Below are positions 6,390-7,553 of a stretch of 7,553 nt of DNA, piece after piece. The DNA comes from an uncultured Oscillibacter sp. (GTDB taxonomy: Bacteria; Bacillota; Clostridia; Oscillospirales; Oscillospiraceae): positions 1 to 7,553 of the forward strand of contig CAJUJW010000095.1 of assembly GCA_910586735.1 (NCBI GenBank), in the 5' to 3' direction. Both the position numbers and the translations under genes were made by a program. Each line of letters begins with the position of its first letter. Positions within the stretch are counted from its first letter, which is position 1. Below the pieces are notes generated by a model. That model was not told the DNA's origin. It made no database searches and worked only from the letters and a program-made list of their open reading frames with translations.

Positions 6390-6908
6390 TTACAGCTTTT
6401 TCTCGTAGCAGTTCAGAATCTCCCGGATGTAGCCCTGGAAGAAAAACTCCGTGCTTCCGGCGAAGCGGTAGCCCAGGGAGGGGTACAGGTGGTTGGCGGG
6501 GGCGTTGCCCTCCCAGGTGTCCAGGCGCATGACGGTCTTCCCCAGGGCCCTGGCGGTCTCCTCGCAGAAGGCCGCCATTTGTTTGGCATAGCCCTTCCCC
6601 GCCTGGGCGGGGTGGATGCAGAGGGTGTGAATCACCCCCACCTGGTCCTCCGCCGCCGGGACGGACCAGGGAATCTCGCCGTACTCGGGAAGCTGGACGC
6701 CGTTGAGGTTCACCACGCCCCAGAGGACGCCGTCCTCCTCGCCCACGTACAGCGTCCCGGCCTCCAGGGCCTTCCGGGCGTCCTCCCCGGTGGGATAGCT
6801 TCCCCGCATCCAGTTGGTGTAGGCGGGGCCCCGGTCCTCCTGGTCGAAAATGGCCTCGTAGATTGCGGCGGCCGCGGGCAGATCGGCGGCGGCGGCTTTA
6901 CGAATCAT
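6390..6908 (-). CDS. GNAT-family N-acetyltransferase
   Basis: This 172-residue cytoplasmic protein has one GNAT (Gcn5-related) domain that would transfer an acetyl group from acetyl-CoA to an amine. The acetyl-CoA pyrophosphate-binding loop is clear: HTLCIHPAQAGKGYAKQM (94-111), with Q102, G104 and G106 fitting the Q/RxxGxG/A pattern at the start of a helix. The C-terminal strand region has N135 and LYPSLGYRFAG (141-151), as usual for the family. The length is normal for a single-domain GNAT. The substrate cannot be read from sequence; small molecules, peptides or ribosomal proteins are all possible. The start ATG overlaps the last 11 nt of ftsH, and its AGGAGG (6918-6923, 9-nt spacer) lies inside ftsH, so translation is probably coupled to ftsH. 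A strong terminator follows immediately. Confidence 0.92.
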   Translation of the reverse strand: MIRKAAAADLPAAAAIYEAIFDQEDRGPAYTNWMRGSYPTGEDARKALEAGTLYVGEEDGVLWGVVNLNGVQLPEYGEIPWSVPAAEDQVGVIHTLCIHPAQAGKGYAKQMAAFCEETARALGKTVMRLDTWEGNAPANHLYPSLGYRFAGSTEFFFQGYIREILNCYEKKL

Positions 6909-7553
6909 CTCGCCTTTCCTCCTGTTCGGTCTCGGGGACGGTCTCCCCGCCCTCCGGCTGAGCCGGTTCCTCCACCGCCGGGGGCGGCGCTTCCGTCTCC
7001 GCCAGGGGCGTTTCCGTCTCTGTTGGGGATGCTTCCGGTTCCGCCGGAGGCGGCGCTTCCTCCTCCAGAACCGGGGCCACGATCTTCTCCGAGATCATGT
7101 GGACCTTTTTGGCGGGGGCCTCGATCTCCGGCGTGTCCCGCCGGGTGGAGGCGTAGGGGTTCTCCACCAGGGCCGGGTCCCGGCCCTCGATGATGGCCAC
7201 CATCTCCGCGCCGGTGATGGTCTCCTTCTCCAGCAGGTAGCTGACCACCTTGTCCATGTCCTCCCGGTTCTCCCGGATGACCTCCACGGCGGTCTTGTAA
7301 GCCTCGTCCAGCAGGGCCTTTACGGCCTTGTCCATCCGGGCGGCGGTGTCCTGGGCGCAGTCCATGCCGTAGCCCCCGTCCAGGTACTGATTTCTCCGGG
7401 AGGCCAGGGCCATCATGCCGAATTCCTCGCTCATGCCGAACATGGCCACCATGTTCCGCGCCACGTTGGTGGCGTCCTGGATGTCCTGGGAGGCCCCGTT
7501 GGTCATGGTGTCCATGACCACCTCCTCGGCGGCCCGGCCGCCCATGGAGACGG
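6898..7553 (-). CDS. ftsH: ATP-dependent zinc metalloprotease FtsH, C-terminal part (5' end cut by window edge)
   Basis: FtsH is a hexameric membrane AAA+ protease that degrades misfolded membrane proteins and regulators. Only the last 217 residues are visible, all from the M41 peptidase domain onward. From the methionine at 7543-7545 the sequence MGGRAAEEVV, then NGASQDIQDAT, NVARNMV and FGMSEEFG are the standard M41 signature. The Asp in GASQD (codon 7483-7485) corresponds to the third zinc ligand. The AAA module, transmembrane helices and HEAGH motif lie off the right edge. The helical domain ends around IEGRDP (codons about 7172-7188). After it comes a long tail of about 90 residues, of which the last 55 (7065-6901) are rich in Pro, Glu and Thr, with EAPPPA twice. 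The TAA stop (6898-6900) lies downstream of the GNAT start. Confidence 0.95.
   Translation of the reverse strand, partial: VSMGGRAAEEVVMDTMTNGASQDIQDATNVARNMVAMFGMSEEFGMMALASRRNQYLDGGYGMDCAQDTAARMDKAVKALLDEAYKTAVEVIRENREDMDKVVSYLLEKETITGAEMVAIIEGRDPALVENPYASTRRDTPEIEAPAKKVHMISEKIVAPVLEEEAPPPAEPEASPTETETPLAETEAPPPAVEEPAQPEGGETVPETEQEERRDDS
6983..7060 (-). repeat. Degenerate repeat in the ftsH tail (EAPPPA coding, 66-bp period)
   Basis: The 12-mer GGCGGCGCTTCC occurs at 6983-6994 and 7049-7060 on the plus strand, 66 bp (22 codons) apart and in the same reading frame. Each copy encodes part of EAPPPA. TTCCGTCTC also occurs twice in between (6991-6999 and 7012-7020). The repeats explain the low-complexity tail and may allow length variation between strains. 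Confidence 0.6.

Noticed and set aside
5144..6532. Plus-strand open frame of 462 codons antisense to malQ and the GNAT end
   Set aside because: It crosses a terminator and a promoter, has no motif, and the opposite strand encodes an intact MalQ.

Overview
The window looks like ordinary chromosome from a high-GC member of the Clostridia, most likely an Oscillospirales gut bacterium of the Flavonifractor/Oscillibacter kind. The evidence is GC-rich coding sequence, strong GGAGG-type ribosome binding sites, sigma-A-type promoters in short AT-richer gaps, U-tract terminators, and the style of the FtsH, LysM-G5-M23 and Na/Pi-PhoU proteins. The taxonomic call is inference from composition and family style, not from a marker gene.

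Layout from left to right. At 1-626 (minus) is the N-terminal two thirds of phosphate acetyltransferase (pta), cut by the window edge. At 627-971 is a divergent promoter region with a clear sigma-A promoter for pta (minus) and another for the next gene (plus), plus a GC-rich leader hairpin. At 972-2807 (plus) is a membrane-anchored cell-wall peptidase with LysM, G5 and M23 domains and an unusual long charged cytoplasmic N-terminus. At 2820-2850 is one hairpin that can terminate both converging genes. At 2861-4606 (minus) is a Na+/phosphate cotransporter-family protein with a C-terminal PhoU-like domain, preceded by a short palindrome and a TATAAT box. At 4757-6310 (minus) is 4-alpha-glucanotransferase (malQ). 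At 6390-6908 (minus) is a GNAT acetyltransferase that overlaps the 3' end of ftsH (6898 to beyond the right edge, minus). A strong terminator follows the GNAT gene.

The ftsH and GNAT genes form a translationally coupled pair that ends at the terminator. malQ then starts from its own near-consensus promoter, whose -35 box lies in the loop of that same terminator, so the end of one unit and the start of the next share about 24 bp. The Na/Pi gene, the M23 gene and pta each appear to have their own promoter. The genes are housekeeping functions (acetate/acetyl-CoA metabolism, wall remodelling, phosphate transport, glucan metabolism, membrane proteolysis) with no evident shared pathway.

I see no mobile element, CRISPR array, tRNA, rRNA, phage gene or defence system, and no convincing undescribed system. 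The points most worth a second look are the terminator/promoter overlap, the M23 N-terminus and leader hairpin, the palindrome before the Na/Pi gene, and the acidic C-terminal tails on FtsH and MalQ.
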